This document shows positions 39,163 to 49,881 of a stretch of 64,000 bases of DNA, piece after piece. Location: positions 1-64,000 of the IMG/VR virus record IMGVR_UViG_3300025889_000107. One strand, 5' to 3'. Made by a program: the position numbers and the translations under genes. The notes under the pieces are model-generated. The model did not search any database. It was not told the origin of the DNA and saw only the letters and a list, made by a program, of their open reading frames with translations. Each line of letters starts with the position of its first letter. Position 1 is the first letter of the stretch. This stretch comes from a virus.

Positions 39163-40637
39163 TAATATGCGCCGAATGGATTTGATTCTGTAAAGTCTAA
39201 TATTTTGTCTGCTTCTACCTCAAATTCATCATTATCCGAATATTGATCACTTGATGAAGTATCTGTGTCATATGACTTTAAAGTGTAAATTGCAGAGGAA
39301 GAAGATCCAACTATATTTTCTCCTTCACTAAATGTTCCACTATTTAGTGAAACTCTCAAAATCTTATCAATGTCTTGTCCCGGATTAGTCCAAGATTTGA
39401 CTTCTGCAGTAACTCCAGAGAGAGAACCAGTGACTGTTTCCGAAACAATAAAGGTTCCAATTCCAACTGAAGGTGGTGGAGAAACTGTGATATTTGGTTT
39501 AGAAGTATATCCAGAACCTGCATTTGTTAACAGTACTTCTGATACTCTTCCATTGAAAATTCTAGAGATTGCCGTTGCTGTTGTTCCTCCACCGACTGGT
39601 GGATCTATTGTTATAGTTGGTGCTTGATAATATCTATCACCCTTATCTGTAACTTCAATCTTAAGAATTGGACTTTCGGATATAATGCAAGTTGCAATTG
39701 CACCAGAACCATTTCCTCCAGCAATAGTTACAGTAGGAGGTTCAGTGTATCCATATCCAGTATTTGTAATGACTATCTCTTTAATTGATATTGCATCTCC
39801 GACTGATGTAGTTATTGCAACTGCGGTAGCTGTCAGAGAAAATTCATCAACTCCTATGGCACCTGTAATGGTACTAACATCCACATCTGCAAAAAGTGGA
39901 GATCCAAGACCTGGAGGACTTATTGTTACTGTTGGTATTCCTGTATAATTATATCCATCATTTAGTAGAACAACATTAGTAACACCTGAAAAACCTGGAA
40001 CAAGTATTGAATCGCATTCTGCAGTTCCACCGAAGGCAACCAATTTCAAATCGGCAATATAACCAACATCTTCTAGAACATCATCTATTTCTGGAATTCC
40101 GGTATCAATTTCCTCATCTTCATATTCGAAGAGTTCGCATGATAATTCGTAAACATAATTTCTACCTAATTGATAAAATGGTTTTTCTACTTCAACTCTT
40201 TTAATTTCAAAAAATCTTTCTCCTAAAGGAAAATAAACTAAATCTCCTTCTTTTGGTCTATCAACAAATGCTAGGTCTTCTCCTGGATAATATATTCTAG
40301 ATATTGAGGCAATTTCTGCTAAGTATGGTGAAATTGATTCTTCAAATCTTTCTTTTGAAAGAACTAAAGTTATTTCATTTTTAAGTCTTAGACCAAATTT
40401 GGTCATGATATCACTATCAGGTGCATACCCATCATAATTATTTAAATATGCCTCAATTACGAAACTTGTATCAAATTTTGAAGACTGAACTTCATTAAGT
40501 ATATCATCAGTTTTTAATAGTTTTCTTGGAATATAGTAAACCTCTATTCCATACATTTTTAATTGTTCATTCACTAAGTCTTGTACAAGACTCTGTTCAC
40601 CAGATGAACCTTGAAGAAAATAGGGATTCAGTGCCAT
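39162..40637 (-). CDS. 14: neck protein gp14, enlarged
   Basis: A 491-aa protein. The first 200 residues match T4-like gp14 (NPYFLQGSSGEQSLVQDLVN and DGYAPDSDIMTKFGLRLK). After that comes a block of beta repeats of the GYTEPPTVTI / GSGYTSKPNITV type, then an acidic end with ESNPFGAY, again gp14-like. T4 gp14 is 256 residues, so the repeat block is an insertion of about 230 residues. It may extend from the neck as a fibre-like part. Confidence 0.88.
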   Translation of the reverse strand: MALNPYFLQGSSGEQSLVQDLVNEQLKMYGIEVYYIPRKLLKTDDILNEVQSSKFDTSFVIEAYLNNYDGYAPDSDIMTKFGLRLKNEITLVLSKERFEESISPYLAEIASISRIYYPGEDLAFVDRPKEGDLVYFPLGERFFEIKRVEVEKPFYQLGRNYVYELSCELFEYEDEEIDTGIPEIDDVLEDVGYIADLKLVAFGGTAECDSILVPGFSGVTNVVLLNDGYNYTGIPTVTISPPGLGSPLFADVDVSTITGAIGVDEFSLTATAVAITTSVGDAISIKEIVITNTGYGYTEPPTVTIAGGNGSGAIATCIISESPILKIEVTDKGDRYYQAPTITIDPPVGGGTTATAISRIFNGRVSEVLLTNAGSGYTSKPNITVSPPPSVGIGTFIVSETVTGSLSGVTAEVKSWTNPGQDIDKILRVSLNSGTFSEGENIVGSSSSAIYTLKSYDTDTSSSDQYSDNDEFEVEADKILDFTESNPFGAY

Positions 40638-40639
40638 AA

Positions 40640-41479
40640 TTATCCAATTAGATCTAAAGGTGGTAGTTCATATTCAGAAGACATTCTTTGTTTTATATCT
40701 TCTAAATCCCTTTGAGCATCTTCATATATCTGCCTTCCATTTAATTCAATTCCGCCAGGAAGTTTGACACCATTAAATTTAATTAAGTTTTGACCCCATT
40801 GTCTTTTTATCAATGCCGTCAAGTATTTTTTTACAAATGAATCATTATACACTTGAGTAAATGATTCGGGATCTAATGCTCTATAACAATCAATTACGAA
40901 AAAAGTATCTTTAGATTGTGCTCCCCAGTCTATATCTAAGTATAATCTATCTTGTCTTTTGTTATATCTTATCTGTTTATCTGTGGTAAGTAAAAAATCA
41001 ATATCTTCAAGATATGTTTTTGTCATTGCATAAGTTAGTAAGTCAACAGAACTAAAGTAATAAAGATCATTTAAGAAAAGTTGATATTTAATACTAAACA
41101 TTCCTCCAGAAATTGAACTAGTATCAAACTTAAATATTTTTTCAACTCCTATTACAGAATCTGGAACTTGTATATAATTCGAATTTTCGTAGAAATTAAA
41201 AGTAGTTGCAGTTCCTACAATATTTGAAGTCCCAGTAGTTGTTACAATTCCTACACCATCTGTTCCACTAGCCTTTCCTCTATCAATATCATCTTGAGAT
41301 ACTTTGTATTTTAAATACATTCTCTCGACACCATCATAATGTCGTTCATTAAAATATTGAATAGTATCATCAACTAAATCATCTATCTGATCATCATCAA
41401 CATTGATTTCTAAAACTGGTGCTCCCAGTTTTCTGAGACAATAGTCAATTAATCCTTGTCTTGTACTTGGTTTTGCCAT
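40640..41479 (-). CDS. 13: neck protein gp13
   Basis: A 279-aa protein. TRQGLIDYCLRKLGAPVLEI, NVDDDQIDDLVDDTIQYFNE and FVIDCYRALDPE are typical of gp13. It forms the head-tail connector ring with gp14. The next gene starts two bases after its stop. Confidence 0.94.
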   Translation of the reverse strand: MAKPSTRQGLIDYCLRKLGAPVLEINVDDDQIDDLVDDTIQYFNERHYDGVERMYLKYKVSQDDIDRGKASGTDGVGIVTTTGTSNIVGTATTFNFYENSNYIQVPDSVIGVEKIFKFDTSSISGGMFSIKYQLFLNDLYYFSSVDLLTYAMTKTYLEDIDFLLTTDKQIRYNKRQDRLYLDIDWGAQSKDTFFVIDCYRALDPESFTQVYNDSFVKKYLTALIKRQWGQNLIKFNGVKLPGGIELNGRQIYEDAQRDLEDIKQRMSSEYELPPLDLIG

Positions 41480-41958
41480 CAGTATTCTCCTCCATCAAGG
41501 ATACTTGTCCAAGTAACAATTCCAGATGGTTCATCAGTTGTTAATATAAAATTACTTGTCTCTATTGCCGTTGCAGTGCTTCCACTACTTACTAATTTTC
41601 CTTCTGTAGTAAAATATCCAACTCCATTTGGACCATTAAAATTATTTTCATAAATTAGATATTCATCAACATAAAGATCTGAACCTACAAATAAATCCCC
41701 CCTAAAAGTAGTAACTCCAACAACATCAATGTTTTGAGTTGTGACCGTATCAGTTACATTAATATTTTTAACAAATCTAAATGTATCTGTTGTGATAAAT
41801 TTAGAAGTATTTGCATTATATTCTAAAAAGAAACCATCTGCTAAGGATGATACATCAACATCACTTAGATCTACAATTCTAGATACAGATGATCCACTAA
41901 TATTTGAGAGGACTTTTATTACCCCCTGTCCACCAATTCTATCTGGTATACTTGGCAT
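41479..41958 (-). CDS. virion-associated hypothetical protein
   Basis: A 159-aa beta-rich protein. VSRIVDLSDVDVSSLADGFF, NVTDTVTTQNIDVVGVTTFR and GDLFVGSDLYVDEYLI show the fibre-like repeat seen in tail proteins of marine phages. It overlaps gp13 by one base. Likely a structural protein; not assigned to a T4 gene. Confidence 0.65.
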   Translation of the reverse strand: MPSIPDRIGGQGVIKVLSNISGSSVSRIVDLSDVDVSSLADGFFLEYNANTSKFITTDTFRFVKNINVTDTVTTQNIDVVGVTTFRGDLFVGSDLYVDEYLIYENNFNGPNGVGYFTTEGKLVSSGSTATAIETSNFILTTDEPSGIVTWTSILDGGEY

Positions 41959-42308
41959 TACCTTGTTACTCCCGCTCTTACTAAAGCCATACCCTCAAAT
42001 GCTTTATATTTTTTTCCTCCAGAGTCCAATCCCCCGATTTCAACTAGAACATCATAAACATATCTACCAGGTTTTAAACTTAGAGTTTGATTATCAGTTA
42101 GTGAAAGTTCAATAATACCAACTTCAGAATCTAAAATTGTCGAAGCAAAAGAAACTGATGTTGAACTAGAGGGACTTTTTCTTAATTGTGCAGTAACACC
42201 ATATCCAGTAATATTGAGACTGGAATTGGTTCTAGAGTCACCTAAGGCAAAAGAGCTGGAAAAATCAAATCCCTGCTCAATCACAATATTAGATGCATAA
42301 ACTGCCAT
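41958..42308 (-). CDS. small beta-sandwich virion protein
   Basis: A 116-aa protein with alternating strands: FDFSSSFALG, GYGVTAQLRKSPSSS, IIELSLTDNQTLSLKPGRYV and YDVLVEIGG. The pattern resembles an Ig-like or baseplate-upper-protein N-terminal domain. A TATAAATA late box lies 27 bases upstream. No direct evidence of function. Confidence 0.6.
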   Translation of the reverse strand: MAVYASNIVIEQGFDFSSSFALGDSRTNSSLNITGYGVTAQLRKSPSSSTSVSFASTILDSEVGIIELSLTDNQTLSLKPGRYVYDVLVEIGGLDSGGKKYKAFEGMALVRAGVTR

Positions 42309-42335
42309 TATCTTTGTAAATTATAATCCTTTAGA

Positions 42336-42343
42336 TATTTATA
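42336..42343 (-). promoter_or_regulatory. T4-type late promoter
   Basis: TATAAATA on the minus strand before the Ig-like small protein, gp13 and gp14. Confidence 0.65.
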
Positions 42344-42361
42344 TGAATTATTGGTGGCAGT

Positions 42362-42565
42362 TTATTTGCTTAAAAAATCTTTGAGTAAATTTTTTATTTC
42401 TTCAATATCTTTTTTCATATTATTCAACTCTTCTTTCTCAGAATTTTTTCGTTTCACTCTATTCTTATATCTATCATAAGCAATATCGTCACAATTAACA
42501 ATTGCTCCAGTATCCTCATCTCTGTAAAGATGAGGATGATCTTTAACTCTTATTAAATTCTTCAT
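42362..42565 (-). CDS. small coiled-coil protein
   Basis: A 67-aa protein. MKNLIRVKDHPHLYRDEDTG and AIVNCDD form an N-terminal part common in T4-like cyanophages, by memory of the pattern. The C-terminal half is a basic then acidic coiled coil. The start overlaps the stop of the 2437-aa gene (ATGA). Role unknown, perhaps virion assembly. Confidence 0.7.
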   Translation of the reverse strand: MKNLIRVKDHPHLYRDEDTGAIVNCDDIAYDRYKNRVKRKNSEKEELNNMKKDIEEIKNLLKDFLSK

Positions 42566-45500
42566 GCTAATGCGATTGTTCGAAGGTCACTAATAATTGG
42601 TGCATTTGCCTGATCAGTTCCTGACATAATAATTTTAATTGAATATCCACTAAATTCTCCCAAATCATTAGCACTAAACTCATATTCTAAGAACTGATTA
42701 GCAGAACTTGCAGGAACTTTAACATCAGATTTCCCGTTATTTAAAGATGGATCAACAACTCTAAATCCACCGTCAGAAGTTGCCTCAAGATTCTCATATC
42801 CAGGGAACAATTCAAATTCTTGTTCAATTTCTGATGAATCATCTCTAACAAGACTATAAAGAACTCTAATGTCTGAAGATGCAGGTCTATATGCTCCAAG
42901 TATAACTTTTAAGGAAGATGCTGGTTTGGATAAATTGACAGTATCAGAAACATAGATTGCTGAGTGTGGATCATTTAAAATAGAATTTACTCTATAATCA
43001 GTAGCAAAGTTTGTAACAGGTCTATTTAAATAATTTGATGCAAATTCAACAGTAGAATTTTCGAGATTTATAATTGGAGATAAGTTTTCATCTGTACTGT
43101 TTAGTGTAATTGCTGCAGTAAATGATCTTCTTCCAGAAACATTATTGAATACTGGTTGTTGCAATTCATTTACTCTAGAACATACTATTCTGGTCGATTT
43201 TAAATTATTGAATGAATTTAACTCTACAGGTTCTACTTCATTTAGAAGTTGGAAAGAAGTTTCAGTACCATCAATACTAGTTCCAGTTGTTGTTCTGATT
43301 ACGGCACTTACTGAGGTTGAATCTCCAGGTGCCTGAACAAAGAATCTTGGATTTAGTGAATTAAATTGGATATTCTCAGTTGCATAGACATCATTTCCAC
43401 CACCAACAAACTGTCTATTGAATGATAATTGTAAAGGTGTATCCACAATAGTATCTGAAGATCTGTCAGTGCCATTAACACTTCGATCTATTTCAATATA
43501 ATATCCATTAGAGTCAATACCAGTATCAGAAATATCATGAATTACATTATTAATTCTTCTTAAAGATACTCCATTAAACTCATATTTTTCGACTTTAGAA
43601 CCAACTTCATGCGATTCAGTTTTTCCTTCAACACCTCTACTAATATCTGTTAATTGATTTGAAGATGCCTCTTTATAACTTATAACTTCATCTCCAATTT
43701 TTACATATCCAGGATTAGAAGGACTAACTGTTAGTCCTTCGAAAGTTTCAAATACTGAAGAATCTTCAACAAATATTGTATCAGAACCGGATGATAATAA
43801 ATTTGCAGTAAGAATTGTTGGTGAAATATCAGATTCAACACCACTCAATTGCAACTTATTATTATTGGCATACATTCCATGATTAAAATGACTTACTTCT
43901 AAGAAATTTCCAGAATTTGTACCTGATCCTTCAGTCACACTTGTAATTTGAGTAGTACCTAAAGATACAATAGTTGTATCTGTATCATAATAACTTACTC
44001 CAATACCAGTTCGGAATGCTTTTGGTGAAGAATCGCCTTCACCTTGAACATTAGTCAGATAAAGTGTATCTCTTCCATTGATTGCATCAATACTAATTAA
44101 TGCACCTCTACCTGTTGTGTTACTAGTGATAGTCACTACATCACCAACTTCATATCCATTTCCATTAGCAGTTTTTGTAAGACCGGTGATTGCACCATTT
44201 CCATCTACACTATCGATAGTAAATTTTAATCCAGTACCAAATCCGACAATATTAGTTGTTGGTCTGTTAGATTGAGTTGTATAATTTACACCACCATTAG
44301 TAGTTGTAATACCACTGACCGGTCCACCCGCATACTCAATATATCCATAACTATTTGGAATAGAACCGGCAATTTTTCTACCAGTATTTAAAATATCAAT
44401 CAGTCCAGAATCTGTGAATGTTGTAACTCCAAGATTGACAGTTTTTGGTAGACCTGTAACTGGGTTTGCAAGTAAATTATTTACATATCCATTACTTTGA
44501 TCTAAAGGTGGATTTCCAAAATGAGCAATACCAGTATTTGCGGTGAATTTTGCTTTGTAAAGTTTAAATTTAAGATCTAATTCTTGTGTAGGAGTCCAAA
44601 TAGATCCATTTTGAGACTTAAACAAACTACCAAGTGCGAATTGCTTAGTGTAAATGACTGCTTCTGCATCAGGTAGAGATTGTGTATTAACAGTTCTCTC
44701 TCCCATTTTAGCAATCCAAACTTCATATTCATCTGAAGTAGGTGCAAGTAAAACTACAGCATATTCATTTCCTGGAGCAAGATATTTTGGTTCATCAAAT
44801 GTAACTCTTGTTGCAGTTTCTCCAGTTGTTGATGTTGTAATTTGATCTGGATATAATGTTTTAGATTCACCAACCAAATTTAGAGTTGGGATGCCAAGTT
44901 CTACTGTTCTTATTTGAACTTCAAGAGGTTCACTACCTGCTGGTTTGTTGGCAAAAAAGATATCCAATTCGGTAAGAACTACACCCTTATCATCACTACT
45001 AAATCCATTTAAATCTGGAGCATCAATATCTCTACCAACAACAAATGATTGCGCAAGAGGATCAGATCTTCTCGCTCTAAAGACCTCACGTCTAGTTGTT
45101 GTTACAGTTGTAGTACGTCTTACTGTAGTTTCAATAGTTCTGGTTATTGTAGTTTGTATTTGTCTTGTTAGAAGAGTTCCAACAGCACTATAAGATCCTT
45201 GACCGGTAGAAATTAACTTACTTCCAGGTAATGGTTTGGTATTTGTAGAACTACTAGTCAATAAGTATGTCTTTTTACCAGTAAGAAGTCTTGGATTTGG
45301 TGCTGGATTTATATGTGGATTCTTGATAAAGAATGAACCAAAAAGATCTCCATAATTATCAGTTATCAATCTTAAATCTTTTACATATGCAATTGCACCA
45401 CTCGATTGTCCAACGATCTTTGCACCTTTGGTAACATACCCAAAAAATCTTCCCTGTGCTTCATCAGATAATGAATTCAAATCAATATTTAATGTTTTGG

Positions 45501-48500
45501 ATGATTGACTGTAAGAATTTGGTAAATTCTCCTTTCTTACATATGGATTAATGTTATAAGTTCTTGATGGTGAATTGAAGGGACCTTCTTTATGATTTGA
45601 TGTTGCAAGTCTAAACCGACCTGTTTCTTGTCCACCTTTATATACTTTTACTGTTTCACCTGACGTAAATGATCCTTGTAAAGTGCCAGATGTCTCTAAA
45701 GATGTGCTATTAGCAATTTCTATGAGTTTCGGTATAAAATCTACATTACTATGATTATCTAAGAACTGATAATGTCTTGTTAAAGGTTTCAGTGATCTTC
45801 CGAAGAAAGAAACATTTCTAGATCTAATATACTGCTCATCGCCACTTGAGATTAGAACATCTCTAGATCTTACATTAACTCTAGTTCTAGAAGTTCTTGA
45901 AGTTTGCACTCTAGAACTGGTATTAGTTTCAGTTGTTCTTGTTGTCGTAACTCTGGATCCTCTTCCAGTTTCAATTCTTACTGGAGGAAGAGTTCTGGTA
46001 TTATTAATAGTGTTAGTAACAACATTAGTAGTTCTTCTTGTTATATTCTGTACAGAAGGGGGAATATAAATGGTTCTAATCCAAAAATCATTTTCTGGAG
46101 ATAATTTTACATTTCCAACATATTCTACTACATGGAATGGATTAACATTTTCAACACGAGTAGCAAGTGGTTGCTCCAACCAACCGATAGAATCATATTT
46201 TAGAGTAACAACATTTCCAGTTTTTTGAATATTTGGGTCTAATAACTCAAAGTTGGTTGTTAAATCTAAATTTTCTTCAGAAATTTCTGATGAAGGTAAA
46301 ACTCTTTGTCTTAAGGAATTTGAAAGAAGTCTTGGTCTCAATTGACCTTCACTAATATCTGCTGATGTTAGATTTTCATCACTACCTGTTCTATCTGCGA
46401 AATTATCTACAAAGAAACCGGACTTGAATCTATTATTGCCATCTTCATCTTCAATACGCAATGCTTCAGTACTAACCTCCAATAAACTTAAAGATGTAAC
46501 CCTTTCTAAGTTTTCTATTCTATCTTCAAGTTGACCAATATCTCTCATGGTATATCTTCTATTGTCAACTAGATCGATAGAAACATCATCGGGACTATAA
46601 AGATATGGTGGAAGTATAATCGTTGCCAATTCCATCAAACTTTGATCATTACTTGGAGATGCTTTTGGATCTTTTGCTGAAACACCTTTACTAACAATAA
46701 GATTTTCAAACTTATCAAGATATAATTTATCAATTCTAGGTAGATAAAAATCAAACCCAATTAAAGAACTCTCACCAGGTTTTAGATTATAATCTGTAGT
46801 AAATGTTCTTGAACCAAAATTAAATGGTGAAGCAGTTGTTGAAGAATAATCGACAACTCTTGGTCTAAAGTCTAGTGTATCAGAAGCTCTAACATTATTG
46901 GGACCAATTGTAGGAATATCATTTAAAAATCTATCAGCATCATAACTTAAAACAGTAAATACATCTCCAGTATCTGATGCAGGAACTATATAATGATCAT
47001 AAACAACTAACAATCTCTTAGATGGTTCTGAATCTGTTGTTCTGATCAATCTTGAGTAATCATAATATTCATTTTTTTGACCACCATCAAGAACAAAATT
47101 GTCTGTTACGTTATTATACTTTCCTAATGTAATAGACTGAACCGTAGAAATAATATTAGATTCTTTGAATGTTACGGTTTCTCCAGCAATAAAAGTATTT
47201 TGATTTAGATAAACTACACCTAATTTATTGGCCTTAAGTGCATCAAAATATGATTCTGTAGAATTCTCATTTGTTACTACTCTTGCAACTGTTCCACTCT
47301 CAGAACCAATTATATTTTCTCCAATAATAGCATCTGTTCCAACATTGGATATTGAAGAGAATTCAATTGCATCTAGTGTAGGATCTGCAGTATTCGTTGA
47401 TTCATATACTACAAGAACTTTTGCTACATCAGGAACATTTAATGAAATTTGATCGTCTTGAACTCTAAGTCCATAATATTGATTATATGTTAGTCCATCA
47501 TTGATTGATATACTAGATGCAGATCCAGATTGTGCTAATTTTGAAAGATTAACTACTTTTACTGCACTTCTAGTAAATTTTTTAATTTTACTTTGAATTC
47601 CATTCTTCTTCAGTGTTACATTTACAATACTATTTCCACCACTAGAATTCAGATTAGTAACGGCAATACCAGTTCCTCCCCCAGTAAGAGTAAATGCATC
47701 AGAAGTTATTGTTCCGATTCCACCACCATTATAATGAATCGAATATCTTTCTTGGTCGAATGTCTCATAAAATGAACTAGTAAGTCCAGTATTAGATTGA
47801 TTTAACTCAAGTTCAACATCATTAATGTTTACCTCAATTTGTTTAGATATTAATAATTGAGAATTAGAAAGATCAACAGAGGAAATATTAGATTCTGGAA
47901 GATTTGCATAAAGATATCCATTTTCACTATTTCTTATTTGTGCTTTTCTAAGATTTGCCGTATAATTTCCAGAAGAAATTGCGGTTCCATTAAATACTCC
48001 ACTAACACTACTAGTAGAAGCAATGCCAACTGATGACAAATCTGATGCAATTGATGTAACTCTATTATACCTTAAAGTACTTCCCTCTATGACACTAATT
48101 ATGTCATTTATTTTAACCCCAGAGAATAATTTTCCCGGACTTCTTGCAGTTGATATTCCACTATCAGTCTCAACAACAACTTCTGATATTCCATTAGAGA
48201 ACTTTTTAGAACTTAATACTGCATCTGCATTAAAATCTGGAAATCCTCCCCCGAAAAGACTTGATTGTTTAACAGATTTGAGTTGGTCAATTGTATTTTG
48301 TGTAAAACTTGCAATTGTTAATGCAGTTTCAATTCCATTAACAATCAATTTTTCCCCAGTTACAAAAGTTCCTGAAGTTTGACTGAGATCGAAAGATGTT
48401 GAAGAAGAACCAGCAACAACAAAACCACTCGCACCACTACTCTTTCCTTTTATAAAAGCAGATGTTAAGAGTGTTGTACTTACATTAAAGGTTATATTTG

Positions 48501-49875
48501 TATAAGTTTGAATATCATAAAGATATAAATCCCATTGAGTTGCTGCACCAGAATATGCAGCATCAGTCAAGTTAAAGGTATATACTCTCGCAGCACCAAT
48601 TATCGACCCCCCTCCACCAAGTTGATCATATAAATCTAAAGTTTCATTTTCTTTTGGAGCACCACTAACATTATTAACTCTCAATAAATGTCCCATCTCA
48701 AATGGGATATTAGCACCACTTATACTTTCAGTATCTCTTGGTTTTTCTACATCTATAGCAGTTTCTGTATCTAAAGTAACATCATAACCATCAACATATG
48801 CTCTTCCAGGACTTACCTGTAGACACATTAAATCATCCGATGGAGTATTTCCTTGTTCTGTAGTTTCTCCCTCTAAATATAAACCATCATTATCGATTTG
48901 ATCATTTAACGAATTGAGTGCTTTAACACCAAACTCATCTACGGCATAATGACCAGATTCATCAAATGTTCTTTCTGCAATATAATCTCTTATTAAATTG
49001 TAGACAGGTTTATTTTCAATTTTTTTAATTCTTCCTTCATCTACTCTCAATATCTCTACAAAATCAGTATCTGTATTATTAGATATTTCTTTTTTTGTAA
49101 GTGTTAATGCTATCTTTAATCTGTCTGCTCCTGGTGCTGCAAAATTAGTGAAACCACTTGCATTATCATATAAAGACGAATCATCCTTTGCATTTACAAT
49201 CGTTTCGGATATTTTTAATCCTACTCTATACGAAGGAGTATTGGTATAATAATCTAATATAAGTGTTTGCTTAGAAACTTCTACAAATGTTCCTCTGATA
49301 AAATAAACACCATTATCAATAGATGCTGCTGAACCAACAAATGTTGCATCCTGAGAGATTAATGATGCAAATGCGGTTCCTGCGGTAATTGTAGTATTAC
49401 CATATGTAACATTTTCACTTGCAAATAACTGTTCTCCATCTTGAAATGTATCTACATCTGCATCATCTCCAGATTCTCCATATTTTACATAAATTGTAAT
49501 GTCAGTTACTAAATCACTATCAGATGTAAGTGCAACTTCTTGAATAGATGCTGTTACACCCGAAAGCTGTCCTGTAATTTTCTTTCCAATAAAATTCTTA
49601 ATATAAACAGAGATATCTATACCTAAATTGACAGCATTTAATTTTACTGCAGAAAACTGATTATCAAAAGTTACAGATCCTGGAAGAACCATAGATCCTT
49701 CTTTAAAAATATTGCCACCAAAAGACTCTACTTGGTTCTGTAAGATGGATTGAAGAGTTGTTAATTCTCTAGCCTGAACTGGATATCCTGGTTTAAATAA
49801 AACTTTATAAAAATTTTTATCCCCATCAAAATCATCATAATATGGGCTTATATTTAAGTCTGTTTTTTGTGCCAT
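42562..49875 (-). CDS. 2437-aa DUF4815 tail/baseplate protein
   Basis: The N-terminal 80 residues carry the DUF4815 signature: FKPGYPVQARELTTLQSILQ and FGGNIFKEGSMVLPGS. The long middle holds Ser/Thr-rich beta regions and a coiled segment (RDIGQLEDRIENLERVTSLS). Arg/Thr-rich stretches near residues 1290-1350 and 1590 are odd, with RTTTVTTTRR-type repeats. The end contains GGxxY-P beta repeats. Such proteins are tail-fibre or baseplate-linked structural proteins of cyanophages and may decide host contact. Confidence 0.85.
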   Translation of the reverse strand: MAQKTDLNISPYYDDFDGDKNFYKVLFKPGYPVQARELTTLQSILQNQVESFGGNIFKEGSMVLPGSVTFDNQFSAVKLNAVNLGIDISVYIKNFIGKKITGQLSGVTASIQEVALTSDSDLVTDITIYVKYGESGDDADVDTFQDGEQLFASENVTYGNTTITAGTAFASLISQDATFVGSAASIDNGVYFIRGTFVEVSKQTLILDYYTNTPSYRVGLKISETIVNAKDDSSLYDNASGFTNFAAPGADRLKIALTLTKKEISNNTDTDFVEILRVDEGRIKKIENKPVYNLIRDYIAERTFDESGHYAVDEFGVKALNSLNDQIDNDGLYLEGETTEQGNTPSDDLMCLQVSPGRAYVDGYDVTLDTETAIDVEKPRDTESISGANIPFEMGHLLRVNNVSGAPKENETLDLYDQLGGGGSIIGAARVYTFNLTDAAYSGAATQWDLYLYDIQTYTNITFNVSTTLLTSAFIKGKSSGASGFVVAGSSSTSFDLSQTSGTFVTGEKLIVNGIETALTIASFTQNTIDQLKSVKQSSLFGGGFPDFNADAVLSSKKFSNGISEVVVETDSGISTARSPGKLFSGVKINDIISVIEGSTLRYNRVTSIASDLSSVGIASTSSVSGVFNGTAISSGNYTANLRKAQIRNSENGYLYANLPESNISSVDLSNSQLLISKQIEVNINDVELELNQSNTGLTSSFYETFDQERYSIHYNGGGIGTITSDAFTLTGGGTGIAVTNLNSSGGNSIVNVTLKKNGIQSKIKKFTRSAVKVVNLSKLAQSGSASSISINDGLTYNQYYGLRVQDDQISLNVPDVAKVLVVYESTNTADPTLDAIEFSSISNVGTDAIIGENIIGSESGTVARVVTNENSTESYFDALKANKLGVVYLNQNTFIAGETVTFKESNIISTVQSITLGKYNNVTDNFVLDGGQKNEYYDYSRLIRTTDSEPSKRLLVVYDHYIVPASDTGDVFTVLSYDADRFLNDIPTIGPNNVRASDTLDFRPRVVDYSSTTASPFNFGSRTFTTDYNLKPGESSLIGFDFYLPRIDKLYLDKFENLIVSKGVSAKDPKASPSNDQSLMELATIILPPYLYSPDDVSIDLVDNRRYTMRDIGQLEDRIENLERVTSLSLLEVSTEALRIEDEDGNNRFKSGFFVDNFADRTGSDENLTSADISEGQLRPRLLSNSLRQRVLPSSEISEENLDLTTNFELLDPNIQKTGNVVTLKYDSIGWLEQPLATRVENVNPFHVVEYVGNVKLSPENDFWIRTIYIPPSVQNITRRTTNVVTNTINNTRTLPPVRIETGRGSRVTTTRTTETNTSSRVQTSRTSRTRVNVRSRDVLISSGDEQYIRSRNVSFFGRSLKPLTRHYQFLDNHSNVDFIPKLIEIANSTSLETSGTLQGSFTSGETVKVYKGGQETGRFRLATSNHKEGPFNSPSRTYNINPYVRKENLPNSYSQSSKTLNIDLNSLSDEAQGRFFGYVTKGAKIVGQSSGAIAYVKDLRLITDNYGDLFGSFFIKNPHINPAPNPRLLTGKKTYLLTSSSTNTKPLPGSKLISTGQGSYSAVGTLLTRQIQTTITRTIETTVRRTTTVTTTRREVFRARRSDPLAQSFVVGRDIDAPDLNGFSSDDKGVVLTELDIFFANKPAGSEPLEVQIRTVELGIPTLNLVGESKTLYPDQITTSTTGETATRVTFDEPKYLAPGNEYAVVLLAPTSDEYEVWIAKMGERTVNTQSLPDAEAVIYTKQFALGSLFKSQNGSIWTPTQELDLKFKLYKAKFTANTGIAHFGNPPLDQSNGYVNNLLANPVTGLPKTVNLGVTTFTDSGLIDILNTGRKIAGSIPNSYGYIEYAGGPVSGITTTNGGVNYTTQSNRPTTNIVGFGTGLKFTIDSVDGNGAITGLTKTANGNGYEVGDVVTITSNTTGRGALISIDAINGRDTLYLTNVQGEGDSSPKAFRTGIGVSYYDTDTTIVSLGTTQITSVTEGSGTNSGNFLEVSHFNHGMYANNNKLQLSGVESDISPTILTANLLSSGSDTIFVEDSSVFETFEGLTVSPSNPGYVKIGDEVISYKEASSNQLTDISRGVEGKTESHEVGSKVEKYEFNGVSLRRINNVIHDISDTGIDSNGYYIEIDRSVNGTDRSSDTIVDTPLQLSFNRQFVGGGNDVYATENIQFNSLNPRFFVQAPGDSTSVSAVIRTTTGTSIDGTETSFQLLNEVEPVELNSFNNLKSTRIVCSRVNELQQPVFNNVSGRRSFTAAITLNSTDENLSPIINLENSTVEFASNYLNRPVTNFATDYRVNSILNDPHSAIYVSDTVNLSKPASSLKVILGAYRPASSDIRVLYSLVRDDSSEIEQEFELFPGYENLEATSDGGFRVVDPSLNNGKSDVKVPASSANQFLEYEFSANDLGEFSGYSIKIIMSGTDQANAPIISDLRTIALA

Positions 49876-49881
49876 CTTTTT

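Noticed and set aside
45060-45160. Thr/Arg-rich repeat region as a frameshifted segment
   Set aside because: The frame is continuous through it and similar RTT runs occur at two places in the same protein.
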